Below are positions 33,763 through 42,295 of a DNA stretch of 64,000 nt, in pieces. Location of the stretch: positions 36,707 to 100,706 of the forward strand of contig DIZF01000007.1 of NCBI GenBank assembly GCA_002427815.1, written 5' to 3'. The notes under the pieces are model-generated. The model had not been told where the DNA came from. It saw only the letters and a program-made list of their open reading frames with translations, and searched no databases. The position numbers and the translations under genes are program-made. This DNA comes from Ramlibacter tataouinensis (lineage in GTDB: Bacteria > Pseudomonadota > Gammaproteobacteria > Burkholderiales > Burkholderiaceae_C). Each line of letters begins with the position of its first letter. The first letter of the stretch is position 1.

Positions 33763-35550
33763 TCAGGCTACCCAGGGTTTGCCGTAAGCCGGTTCCTTGA
33801 ACGGAATCGGCGGCAGCTGCCACGTCCCCGTCGAAGGCGGCCGCACTTCGGCATCGACGTGGACGTCGATCACGCAGGGGCGCTTGTTGCTGATGGCCTG
33901 CGCCAGCGCGCCGCGCAGGTCTTCGCTGCGGGTCACCGTGACGCCGGCGGCGCCGCAGGCCCGCGCCAAGGCCGCGAAGTCGGGGTTGTAGCGTTCGCCG
34001 CCCGGCCCCTGGCTGCCCTTGTAGAAGGCGGTGCCGATTTCGCGGCCGTCGAACAGCCCGTACTGGATGTCGCGGATCGCACCCCAGGCGAAGTTGTTCC
34101 ACACCACCCAGATGCAGGGCAGGTTGTATTCAACCGCGGTGGCGACTACGTGCGGCGCCATCATGAAGCCGCCGTCGCCGACCACCGCCACGCAGGGCCG
34201 GTCGGGTGCCGCGAGCTGGGCGCCCAGGATGCCGCAGACGCCGAAGCCCATCGATGAATAGCCCCAGCTGTTGAGCATGCTCTGCGGCCGGCGCGGCTTC
34301 CAGAACTGCATGAACCAGTTGTGGTGCACGCCCGAATCGAGCGACAGGATGGCGTCCTCGGGCAGCATGTCCTGCACCGCCCCGACCACGTACTCGGGCC
34401 GCAGCGGCGAGGTCGCCTCGCTGAAGTGCGGTCGCACAAAGGCTTCCCACTCGGCCTGCCAGCCGGCCACCTCGCCGCGCCAGCCGGCGAAGCGGGTGGC
34501 GTCGAGGTCGCTCTTGGCCACCACGGCCGCCAGCAGTTGCGCCGTGAAGGTCTTCGCGTCCGCGATGATTCCCAACGTGGGCGGGTAGTTGCGGCCCAGC
34601 TCCTGCGGATCGATGTCCACGTGGAGCAGCTTGGTCTTGGGGAAGTTCCAGGAGTAGCCCGGGTGCCAGGTGGAGGACGAGCGGTCGTCGAAGCGCGTGC
34701 CGATGGTGATCACCAGGTCGGCATGGCGGCCCGCCTGATTCGCCGGATAGGCGCCGTTGCGGCCGATGAAACCCAGTGTCAGCGCATCGTCGGCGGGCAC
34801 GCAGCCCATGCCATTGGGCGACGTGATGACGGGGATGCCCAGCCGCTGCGACAGTGCCGTGATCTCGGGGCCGGCTTCGGCCAGCGTGGCGCCCTGGCCG
34901 ATGAAGAACACCGGCCGCTGCGAGGCCGCCAGCAGGGCGAGCGCGGCGGCGACGTCCGCGCCGGAGGCGCCGGGCCGGTGTTCGCCGTGCCGATGCGAGG
35001 CCGGCGGCAGCGCGACCTCGTCCTCTTCCTGGAATACGTTGTAGGGAATGTCCAGGTTCACCGGCCCCGGCCGTCCCGTGACCATGGTGTCGAACGACTG
35101 GCGCAGCGCCAGCGGCAGCATGTCCACCCGCGTGGGCTGAAAGCTGCGCTTGACCACCGGCCGCAGCACCGACGGAAAGTCGGACTGGTTGTGCTTGTAG
35201 ATCTCCTGGAACGGCCCGCGATTGGCCTGCGAGGTCGGCACGTTGGCCGTGATCGCCAGGAACGCCGACGAGTCCGACAGCGCCGTGGCCAGCGACATGA
35301 CGAGGTTCGCCGAGCCGGGCCCGGTGGAAGTGAGCGTGGCCACCGGGCTGTGCTTGACGCGGAAGTAGGCGTCGGCCATGTGACCGGCGCACTGCTCATG
35401 GCGCGGCGAGATCAGCTGGAGCTTGTCGCGCACCTGGTACAGGGCATCCAGGATGCCGACGTTGCCGTGGCCGCAGATGCCGAACACATAGGGCACCTTC
35501 TGCTGGACCAAGTATTGCGCGATCAGTTCGCCGCCTTTGATCTTGGACAT
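33763..35550 (-). CDS. Thiamine diphosphate-dependent enzyme (acetolactate synthase/2-hydroxyacyl-CoA lyase superfamily)
   Basis: A 595-residue ThDP enzyme with three standard domains. Pyr domain: catalytic Glu-52 in SPRHEQCAGHMADAYFR. Central domain: RPVFFIGQGATLAEAGPEI. PP domain: VVGDGGFMM with the metal-binding NNFAWGAI about 26 residues later. It cleaves or joins carbon next to a carbonyl. The exact type (synthase, decarboxylase or 2-hydroxyacyl-CoA lyase) cannot be fixed from motifs. Neighbouring CaiB and aldehyde dehydrogenase genes fit a lyase that releases an aldehyde. It starts 15 bases after the aldehyde dehydrogenase stop. Confidence 0.85.
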   Translation of the reverse strand: MSKIKGGELIAQYLVQQKVPYVFGICGHGNVGILDALYQVRDKLQLISPRHEQCAGHMADAYFRVKHSPVATLTSTGPGSANLVMSLATALSDSSAFLAITANVPTSQANRGPFQEIYKHNQSDFPSVLRPVVKRSFQPTRVDMLPLALRQSFDTMVTGRPGPVNLDIPYNVFQEEDEVALPPASHRHGEHRPGASGADVAAALALLAASQRPVFFIGQGATLAEAGPEITALSQRLGIPVITSPNGMGCVPADDALTLGFIGRNGAYPANQAGRHADLVITIGTRFDDRSSSTWHPGYSWNFPKTKLLHVDIDPQELGRNYPPTLGIIADAKTFTAQLLAAVVAKSDLDATRFAGWRGEVAGWQAEWEAFVRPHFSEATSPLRPEYVVGAVQDMLPEDAILSLDSGVHHNWFMQFWKPRRPQSMLNSWGYSSMGFGVCGILGAQLAAPDRPCVAVVGDGGFMMAPHVVATAVEYNLPCIWVVWNNFAWGAIRDIQYGLFDGREIGTAFYKGSQGPGGERYNPDFAALARACGAAGVTVTRSEDLRGALAQAISNKRPCVIDVHVDAEVRPPSTGTWQLPPIPFKEPAYGKPWVA

Positions 35551-35565
35551 GGAAGTCTCCTCTCG

Positions 35566-37038
35566 TCAAACCGAGGTGATGGTCACGATGCGCTCTTCCG
35601 TCATCTCGTGCACCGCGTAGCGCGGACCCTCGCGGCCGAAGCCGCTGTCCTTGGACCCGCCGTAAGGCATCAGGTCCACACGAGAACTCGAAGTCTCGTT
35701 GATGTGCACCCCGCCGACCTCGAGCCGCTTTGCGGCTTGCATCGCGTGGTTCAACTGGTTCGTAAAGATGCCGGTGGCAAGTCCATAAGGCGTGGCGTTC
35801 ACACGGTTGATGGCCTCGTCCAGGCTGCTGAACGGGACCAGGCACATTACCGGTCCGAAGATCTCGTTGCAGCCCACCTTCATCGTTCCGTCGATGTCGG
35901 CCAGCAGGGTCGGCGGCACCACGGCGCCACGCCTGGCTCCGCCCGCAAGCCTAGTGGCCCCCCGACGCATCGCCTCGTCGATCCAGGCCTCGATGCGCAC
36001 GGCCTCGGCCTCGCTGATCACTGGCCCGACGAAAGTGTCCGGTTCACGCGGATCGCCGTAAGGCAACGCCGCCACCATGCCGGCGAGCTGCTGACGCACT
36101 TCCTGCATCCGCCCCTCGTGGACCAGCAGCAGCTGGATCGAGGTGCAGACTTGGCCTGCCTTGCGGTAGCCGGCGTTGATGACACGCGGCAACGCGTGCG
36201 CGAGGTCGGCGTCCTCGCACAGAATAGTGCAAGCGATGGACCCCAGTTCCATCTGGGTCCTCCGCAATCCGGCGGCCTGCTGTATCTTGCGGCCGACCTC
36301 GGTGCTGCCCGTGAACGCAAAGAAGCGCACGCGGGGGTCATCCAACAGGGCCTCGGCGACCTCGGAGCTGCCGTGCAACAGGGACACGAAGCCACGCGGC
36401 GCGCCGGCATCCAGCAGCGCCTGCATGAGGAGACCGGCAGTCAGCGGGGTATGGCTGGATGGCTTGAGCACAACGGCGTTGCCGGCCGCCAGGGCGGGCC
36501 CCACCTTGTGGGCCACCGTGTTCAGCGGAGAGTTGAATGGCGTGATCGCCACCACGACACCCAGCGGGACGCGCAGCGTGAACGCGATGCGGCCGTTCTG
36601 CTGAGGCGCGCCGTCCAGCGGCACCACTTCACCGGCCAGCCTACGAGCTTCTTCGGCAGACAGCTTGAGCGTGAGCAAGCAACGCCGCACCTCGCCGGCC
36701 GCATCCTGCTGCGTGAAGCCGGCCTCCTGCTGCATCGTGCGCACGAAGACGTCAGTCCTCGCCTCGACGAGCGCCGCGGCCCGATCCAGCACAGCCCCAC
36801 GTTCGTAGGCGCTGCCTGCCCCGCGCTTGTAGGCACCGTGGGCAGCGTCCAGGGCCGCAGCCACCTGTTCGGCGCTCGCCGCGCGAAGCGTTGCGAAGGG
36901 CAAGCGGCTGTACTTGTCGATAACGTCCAAGGTCCGGGCCGCGCCATCCACCCACTCGCCATTGATCAGGCAGGCTGTCGGCACCTCCTGCGCACAGACG
37001 TCGCCAGCCACCGCTGTGTTGAGAATGGCGTGCACCAT
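35566..37038 (-). CDS. NAD(P)-dependent aldehyde dehydrogenase
   Basis: A 490-residue ALDH superfamily enzyme, similar to lactaldehyde/phosphonoacetaldehyde-type members. Catalytic residues are Glu-264 (QMELGSIAC) and Cys-298 (KAGQVCTSIQ); cofactor motifs are FTGSTEVGRKI and TPFNSPLNTVAHK. The Gly usually following ELG is Ser here, a subfamily variation. It oxidises an aldehyde to the acid. Its start overlaps the cupin stop by one base and it precedes the ThDP gene by 15 bases. It is the likely consumer of the aldehyde released by that enzyme. Confidence 0.88.
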   Translation of the reverse strand: MVHAILNTAVAGDVCAQEVPTACLINGEWVDGAARTLDVIDKYSRLPFATLRAASAEQVAAALDAAHGAYKRGAGSAYERGAVLDRAAALVEARTDVFVRTMQQEAGFTQQDAAGEVRRCLLTLKLSAEEARRLAGEVVPLDGAPQQNGRIAFTLRVPLGVVVAITPFNSPLNTVAHKVGPALAAGNAVVLKPSSHTPLTAGLLMQALLDAGAPRGFVSLLHGSSEVAEALLDDPRVRFFAFTGSTEVGRKIQQAAGLRRTQMELGSIACTILCEDADLAHALPRVINAGYRKAGQVCTSIQLLLVHEGRMQEVRQQLAGMVAALPYGDPREPDTFVGPVISEAEAVRIEAWIDEAMRRGATRLAGGARRGAVVPPTLLADIDGTMKVGCNEIFGPVMCLVPFSSLDEAINRVNATPYGLATGIFTNQLNHAMQAAKRLEVGGVHINETSSSRVDLMPYGGSKDSGFGREGPRYAVHEMTEERIVTITSV

Positions 37039-37436
37039 CAGCGGGCGCCTTCTTCATCGTCGGCTGCCGGCGTGGTGACTACCAGGAACACCAGGCCGGC
37101 GACCCCGGTGTTGGTGAAGCTGTGGCGCACGCCGGGCGGCACATACACGTAATCGTGGGGGCGCATCAAGTGCGAATCTGAATTGAGCGTCAGCACGCCC
37201 TCACCTTCGAGGACGTAGTAGATTTGCTCCTGCACCTTGTGCACGTGCTCCGCGACGTAGGCTGCCGGCGCGTAGCGCGAGATGCGGAAGTCTATGCGGG
37301 CCGAGCCAGAGTTTTCGGGGCCGACCAGCGCCTTAGACAGGGCACCGCCGAAATGGCCGGGAAACTCCTGCCAGGGCACTTTCGCCATTTGCTCGAGAAA
37401 GGCAGTGCCCCTGCGGGTCGAAGTGGGGGTTGTCAT
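37038..37436 (-). CDS. Single-domain cupin protein
   Basis: A 132-residue cupin. Metal-ligand positions are in AEHVHKVQEQIYYVLEGEG (His-x-His-x4-Glu) and the second His in PPGVRHSFTNTG. ATG 37436 is preferred over 37472 because the extra residues have no homolog-like character and AGGAAC precedes it. It is the first gene of the 13-gene operon, with the LysR-type dyads 110-130 bases upstream. It could be an enzyme such as a small dioxygenase or isomerase, or a sensor. The sequence does not decide. Confidence 0.83.
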   Translation of the reverse strand: MTTPTSTRRGTAFLEQMAKVPWQEFPGHFGGALSKALVGPENSGSARIDFRISRYAPAAYVAEHVHKVQEQIYYVLEGEGVLTLNSDSHLMRPHDYVYVPPGVRHSFTNTGVAGLVFLVVTTPAADDEEGAR

Positions 37437-37525
37437 GCGGGTTCCTAGATGAATGTGACCGGTATGGGTCACGAGACGGTGGCACCGTTCGAGCCCATTC
37501 TAGGAAGCCGTGCTCAAGAAGGATA

Positions 37526-37564
37526 ATACGGAATTCAGCTACTCCGTATAAGTTGCCGCTATAC
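37526..37564. promoter_or_regulatory. LysR-type operator cluster upstream of the 13-gene operon
   Basis: Two overlapping dyads. ATACGGA (37526-37532) and TCCGTAT (37543-37549) form a perfect 7-base inverted repeat with a 10-base spacer. GTAT (37546-37549) and ATAC (37561-37564) enclose exactly 11 bases, the LysR T-N11-A geometry. The second dyad resembles the site at 42209-42227, matching at 13 of 19 positions. It lies 90-130 bases upstream of the cupin gene and about 290 bases before the LysR gene. The rest of the 37437-37857 gap shows no gene. Confidence 0.55.
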
Positions 37565-37857
37565 CGTAGAGACCCGTAAATCGAAAGCGTCAGTTTTCCT
37601 GAAGTTCTGCTGGTTTTGCCGGCTGCGGCGCTACTGACAACGTCGTGCTCATCGCGTTGCCTTTCGAAAATCACGTACAAGCCGCCATCATGCGGCTTGA
37701 TCGCCTTGGGCTCTTACCGTCTTTCTGTGGCTCAGCAAGGAGGGGCACGCGACGAGGTCTTCACCCACGATCACATCCTCATGGGACATACTCCTCAATG
37801 GGACAGGTTTTTCTTTGTTGATCTTCTGGTTATCGGCAGGGATTGCGGCAGACAGAC

Positions 37858-38796
37858 GTGGATTTCAAGCAGCTCAGGTACTTCGTTCAGATCATCGAAA
37901 GCGGCAGCCTCGCCAAGGCATCCCGCCAGCTTTTCATCGCCCAGCCTGCGCTGAGCCAGCAGCTGGCCAGGCTGGAAGCTGAGGTGGGCAAGCCGCTCCT
38001 CGTGAGAAGCTCCAAGGGCGTGACACCCACTGAGAATGGAGCGGCGCTTCACCATCACGCCAAATTCGTTCTGCGCCAGCTGGATCAGTTACTCTCCATC
38101 GCGAGGCAGGAGCCCGGCACGATCGGCGGAATGGTCTCTCTCGGACTCGCCGCAACCACTGTGTGCGCTGTGGGCGTTGCGCTCGTGCGAAGGATTCGGG
38201 AGAGATATCCCGGCATCGTGCTGAACGTCGTGGAAGGCATGAGCGGCCATCTGGCGCAGATGATGCAACTTGGGCAGCTTGACTTGTGCATCCTCTTCAG
38301 CGGCAATGCCATTTCCGACTTACCTTCGGAACCGGTCATCGAGGAGGAACTGTTCGTGATGCTGCCGACCGATAGCAGCCTGGTCGCTCCGGGGCTGACC
38401 AAGCTCAGCCTGGCGGAGGCAGCGGCGCTACCGCTGATCCTTCCCACCAGCATTCACGGCCTGCGGCGGCGGATCGCCGCAAAATTCGAGGAACGTGGCC
38501 TGAGCACGCGTGTGGTCGCAGAGATCGATTCGCTGTCGCTGCTGATCGCTTGCGTTCGCCAAGGTATGGGGGCAACAATCAAACCGATGGCGGCGGCGCT
38601 GCTGGAAGGCGAGATGCGTCCGGGGTGGCGCATCCTCGGGTTCTCAGATGCGAGCATGAAGCGACCCAACTATGTCTATTCCGTGGTCCCTGAGCGGCTT
38701 TCCCCAGCGGCTTCCCTGGTGCGCACGGAACTCAAGGAGACGATCCGGCAGCTAGTGCAATCGGGCGCGTGGAAGGGCGTGAATCTGCTTTGCTGA
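37858..38796 (+). CDS. LysR-family transcriptional regulator
   Basis: A 312-residue LTTR starting at GTG 37858 (DFKQLRYFVQIIESGSLAKASRQLFIAQPALSQQLARLE). TTG 37843 would add five residues. The winged helix covers about residues 1-60 and the LysR_substrate domain about 90-300. It is divergent from the cupin operon with the dyad cluster between. It ends 47 bases before the convergent DUF35 gene. I infer it regulates both operons that carry the shared site. Confidence 0.88.
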   Translation: MDFKQLRYFVQIIESGSLAKASRQLFIAQPALSQQLARLEAEVGKPLLVRSSKGVTPTENGAALHHHAKFVLRQLDQLLSIARQEPGTIGGMVSLGLAATTVCAVGVALVRRIRERYPGIVLNVVEGMSGHLAQMMQLGQLDLCILFSGNAISDLPSEPVIEEELFVMLPTDSSLVAPGLTKLSLAEAAALPLILPTSIHGLRRRIAAKFEERGLSTRVVAEIDSLSLLIACVRQGMGATIKPMAAALLEGEMRPGWRILGFSDASMKRPNYVYSVVPERLSPAASLVRTELKETIRQLVQSGAWKGVNLLC

Positions 38797-38842
38797 GGGG
38801 GCCGCGCAGGCCGCCGGTCGGGCTTACCGCAGGAGATTCCGG

Positions 38843-39256
38843 TTATCCGCGCCTCGCGGGTTTGAAGACGGGAACCCCGACATTGTCGGCCCTGATTTCG
38901 AAACCCACCTCCACGTCCATGCCGATGCTGACCTCGCCTGGATCGCAGTCGACGATGTTGCTCATCATCCTGGGTCCCTCCGCGAGCTCAATGATCGCCA
39001 GAACATACGGCACGTCCTTGCTGAATGCAGCACTCGGCGCCCGGTGGACAACCGTGTAGCTGTACACCGTTCCCTTGCCCGCGCTCTCGACCCACTGGAT
39101 ATCACTGGAGCCACAACTGGCACAGACATTCCGCGGGTAATACTGCGCAGTCCCGCATTCTCTGCACCGCTGCACCACGAGGTTGTTGTGGCTGCAATTC
39201 GACCAGAACGCCCTGCTGTCATTTGTCGGTGCTGGAACCGGTTTTTCCTGTGTCAT
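38843..39256 (-). CDS. DUF35 OB-fold protein with zinc ribbon
   Basis: A 137-residue DUF35 protein. Both domains are complete: a rubredoxin-like ribbon with CRECG and CASCG cysteine pairs about residues 31-48, and the OB fold (GKGTVYSYTVVHRAP, VPYVLAIIELAEGPRMMSNI). It starts at ATG 39256; the frame upstream to 39322 overlaps the thiolase-like gene and is not credible. It lies 10 bases after that gene stop, the standard DUF35 partner arrangement. It probably feeds acyl-CoA to that enzyme and stabilises it. It contrasts with the cysteine-free paralog at 29896. Confidence 0.88.
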   Translation of the reverse strand: MTQEKPVPAPTNDSRAFWSNCSHNNLVVQRCRECGTAQYYPRNVCASCGSSDIQWVESAGKGTVYSYTVVHRAPSAAFSKDVPYVLAIIELAEGPRMMSNIVDCDPGEVSIGMDVEVGFEIRADNVGVPVFKPARRG

Positions 39257-39266
39257 GAATGCCACC

Positions 39267-40421
39267 TTACGCTCTTCCGAGAATGAGGGTCGAATGTGCC
39301 GACATGATTCCGCTGTTGCCATGGACGCAGATCAATTCGGCATCTGGAATCTGCCTGTCTCCCGCCTCGTGGCGGAGTTGCCTGACCGCCTCGGTCACGT
39401 GAGCGACTGAAATCCCGCCGCCGGAGTGGCCACAGGACAGCAGCCCGCCATGTGTATTGACGGGCAATTTTCCGCCGAGGGCGATTTCACCGGCTCTGGC
39501 CAGACTGCCAGATTCTCCCTTCTCGCAAAAGCCGAGATCCTCCAGCTCGATCAGGACGGTGATGGTGAAGCAATCGTAGAGCATGGCACCATCCATGTCC
39601 GAAGGTGTCACGCCCGCGCGCCTAAATGCTTTTTTCCCCGACTCCACGCAGCCCATGGTGGTCAGGCTGGGCGCGGAAGAAATGTATTCATGGGTGTAGC
39701 CTTCACCCCACCCCAGCAATTCCACTGCCGTGTTTCTGGTCCCGCGCGCGTTTTCACTCGACGAAACGATCAAGGCGGCGACACCATCCGCCACGCCTGC
39801 ACAGTCGAACATGTGCAGCGGATCCGCGATCATTTTGGAACTGAGCACGCCGTCCAGGGTCAACGGGTCCCGGTACTGGGCCAGTGGATTCTTCATGGCA
39901 TGGCTTCTCATGGTCACTGCCACGGAAGCCAAGTCTTCAGGTGTGGTGCCATATTCGTGCATATGGCGTTTGGCTATCAGGGCGTAGCAGGCAGGAATGA
40001 ACGCACCAAACGGAACTTCGTACTGGGGATGCCCGACGCCGGCCAAGCTTTCGACCATCGACTTTCTGCCCTTGCTGCTGATACGCGCCTCGCCACCGAC
40101 GATGAGGACCGTGGAGCACATGCCGCAGTTGATCGCCATCATCGCCTGCTGCACCATGGCGCATCCGCCGATACCCCCTAACGCAAGGCTTGTCGAATAG
40201 TTCAGGTTTGGCATGCCCAGGTAATCCGCCAGCGTCATGCTGGGCATCATGAAGTTGTCGGCGATGCTCGGAGCGACAATCAGCCCGTCGATCTGATTCT
40301 TGCTCAGGCCGGCGTCTCTGATCGCCGCCATTGACGCCTGCGCCTGCAACTCCAGGGTGCTGAGGCCATTGCTATTCCCCATCGGCGTTTCGCCGACACC
40401 AATCAGCACGATTTTTTTCAT
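39267..40421 (-). CDS. SCP-2-type thiolase-like protein, DUF35 partner
   Basis: A 384-residue thiolase-superfamily protein with KKIVLIGVGETPMGN, STSLALGGIGGCAMVQQAM and MIADPLHMFDCAGVADG. The C-terminal VNTHGGLLSCGHSGGG retains the NxHGG histidine, unlike the paralog at 30291. It may thus be a true thiolase or an Ltp2-like aldolase. It follows the flavoprotein gene by 19 bases and precedes DUF35 by 10, forming a three-gene operon. Confidence 0.85.
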   Translation of the reverse strand: MKKIVLIGVGETPMGNSNGLSTLELQAQASMAAIRDAGLSKNQIDGLIVAPSIADNFMMPSMTLADYLGMPNLNYSTSLALGGIGGCAMVQQAMMAINCGMCSTVLIVGGEARISSKGRKSMVESLAGVGHPQYEVPFGAFIPACYALIAKRHMHEYGTTPEDLASVAVTMRSHAMKNPLAQYRDPLTLDGVLSSKMIADPLHMFDCAGVADGVAALIVSSSENARGTRNTAVELLGWGEGYTHEYISSAPSLTTMGCVESGKKAFRRAGVTPSDMDGAMLYDCFTITVLIELEDLGFCEKGESGSLARAGEIALGGKLPVNTHGGLLSCGHSGGGISVAHVTEAVRQLRHEAGDRQIPDAELICVHGNSGIMSAHSTLILGRA

Positions 40422-40440
40422 GGTCAGATGCGTTCACTCG

Positions 40441-42135
40441 TCATGTTTCAGCCGGCGAGCAGGCGTCGCGGGCGGCAATGTAGCCGAACACAATTGCCGG
40501 ACCGAGTGTGATCCCGGGACCTGGATAGGCACCGTCCATGAGCGAATGCATGTCATTGCCGCAGGCCCACAGACCGGCCATTGGGTGGCCAGCCGTGTCG
40601 AGCACGCGCGCGCGGTGGTCGGTAACCAGGCCCGCTGCCATGCCAAGGTCCGCCGGATGCACCTCCATGGCAAAAAATGGCGCCGCATCGATGGGGGCGA
40701 CGCACGGGTTCGGCTGATGGTCCGCATCGCCCAGGTGACGTTGATAAATGTCGCTGCCCCGACCGAACCTGGGGTCCAGACCTTGTGCCGCGCCCTGGTT
40801 AAACGTCTGCACTGTCTCGACCAGCTCTTCAGGCGGCACCCGGATCGCCTGAGCCAGACCGGCGACGGTGGCTGATTGCTTGAGGTAGCCCTCTGCAACG
40901 AAGCTGCTCAGCGACAAGGTAAACGGCTTGACACGGCCAAGCCCGTATTTCCACAGGAAGCGGCGGTCGCACACGAGGTAGGCGGGGATCGCTGTGTCTG
41001 AGTGGCGCAACTGGGCCTGTACGAACTCATGATAAGAAACAGCTTCATTGACAAAACGGCGTCCCCCGCGATCAACTGCAATGAGGCCGGGCTTGGCGCG
41101 GTCGCTCACCGTGTGAGGGAACACGCCCCGCGTGCCGTCGCTTCGCGTGAAAGTGGACGCCGGCACCCAAAAGGCGCGCGCATGGCCGGGAGGAGTGGTG
41201 CCCGCGCCAGCCTCCTCGGCAAGGCGTACACCGCCTTTCTCTGCGCCCGAGCGCACGGTGGCCGACAGAGTGCCAGCCGCTGTCGGCACGTGCATCGATC
41301 GGAGTTGGGCGTCGTGCGAGATGCCGCCTGTCGCAAGCACAACCCCCTTTTGGGCAAGGATGCGTCGCGGCAGGCGATCCGTGCCGGCAAGCTCCACGCC
41401 AGAGATACGCCCGTTGTCAGACTTCAGCAGCGATACCACCGAAGCCCGAAGTCGAAGCTCCACACCCAGGGTGCGTGCAGACTTCAGCAGCCGCCCTACC
41501 AATGCGTTGCCAAGATAGAGCGTCGTTCCCCGATGAGCATGTAGCCGCTGAAGACCATAGCGGGCGATGAGCATTGCCACGTGATACGTGGAGCGAAGCG
41601 AGCGGCCTAGACGGCGGAAGTGCGGCATGTCCTCGCGGCTGATCATCATGCCACCGAAGGCCATGAACTCCGGCAAGGGCGACCGCATGAGCTTAAAGTC
41701 GTCGCCCAGTTCGCGGGCATCGAAAGGCAGCGATTCGAGTACCCTGCCGCCCGCAGTGGCGCCGGGCAGATCCGGATAGTAGTCGGGGTAACGTACGACA
41801 GGGCGCAGCCGCAGTGCAGTGTGCTCCTCGAGGTAGCGAATCGCCTCATCGCCGCGTTGCAGGAACGCCTCGCGCATGGCTTCGCCGCCACCTTGTGGAA
41901 GTGTGTGGCGCAGGTAAAGGCGTGCGGCGTCCAGGCTATCAGCGATGCCCACCGCCTCCATCTTGTGGTTGGCCGGAATCCAAACCATTCCCCCGGAAAT
42001 AGCTGTCGTGCCGCCGAAGACTTCCGCGTGCTCCAGGAGAAGCGTCCTTTGGCCTTGTGACGCAGCTACCGATGCCGCTGTCAATCCGGCCGCGCCACCT
42101 CCCACAACAACGACGTCATAGTTATCTTGCGTCAT
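40441..42135 (-). CDS. FAD-dependent 3-ketosteroid dehydrogenase/fumarate reductase-like flavoprotein
   Basis: A 564-residue FAD_binding_2 protein. The FAD Rossmann motif is VVGGGAAGLTAA at residues 10-21, with GGTTAISGGMVWIP in the dinucleotide region. The C-terminal DGAYPGPGITLGPAIVFGYIAARDA is the KstD-type FAD closure. Such enzymes introduce a double bond next to a ketone (delta-1 or delta-4 steroid dehydrogenases and relatives). The specific substrate is not shown. It is first in an operon with thiolase-like and DUF35 genes. ATG 42135 follows AGGAGATCACCAAGT. Confidence 0.85.
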   Translation of the reverse strand: MTQDNYDVVVVGGGAAGLTAASVAASQGQRTLLLEHAEVFGGTTAISGGMVWIPANHKMEAVGIADSLDAARLYLRHTLPQGGGEAMREAFLQRGDEAIRYLEEHTALRLRPVVRYPDYYPDLPGATAGGRVLESLPFDARELGDDFKLMRSPLPEFMAFGGMMISREDMPHFRRLGRSLRSTYHVAMLIARYGLQRLHAHRGTTLYLGNALVGRLLKSARTLGVELRLRASVVSLLKSDNGRISGVELAGTDRLPRRILAQKGVVLATGGISHDAQLRSMHVPTAAGTLSATVRSGAEKGGVRLAEEAGAGTTPPGHARAFWVPASTFTRSDGTRGVFPHTVSDRAKPGLIAVDRGGRRFVNEAVSYHEFVQAQLRHSDTAIPAYLVCDRRFLWKYGLGRVKPFTLSLSSFVAEGYLKQSATVAGLAQAIRVPPEELVETVQTFNQGAAQGLDPRFGRGSDIYQRHLGDADHQPNPCVAPIDAAPFFAMEVHPADLGMAAGLVTDHRARVLDTAGHPMAGLWACGNDMHSLMDGAYPGPGITLGPAIVFGYIAARDACSPAET

Positions 42136-42206
42136 ACTTGGTGATCTCCTGGGACGAGCAGTCTAGAACCCGCAGCTGCCGCAGGGAAGTAGTTTTTTCC
42201 GAGTGC

Positions 42207-42229
42207 CGCTATAAGTATCGGCGATAGCG
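42207..42229. promoter_or_regulatory. LysR-type T-N11-A dyad upstream of the flavoprotein operon
   Basis: Arms CGCTAT (42207-42212) and ATAGCG (42224-42229) are perfect and separated by 11 bases. The 19-base core 42209-42227 matches the site at 37546-37564 at 13 positions, and both contain the ten bases TGCCGCTATA. It lies 74 bases upstream of the flavoprotein start, a usual activator position. It is therefore a candidate binding site for the LysR protein encoded at 37858. The 42136-42295 gap has no gene. Confidence 0.55.
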
Positions 42230-42295
42230 ACCAGTCTCAAGGCTCTCAGCGTGGATACGGCTTCCTGGTGCGCCGAGCGCTGGCTGACGTTCAAA

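Noticed and set aside
34321..37152. 943-codon open frame on the plus strand
   Set aside because: Fully antisense to the ThDP, ALDH and cupin genes, which have complete active-site motifs.
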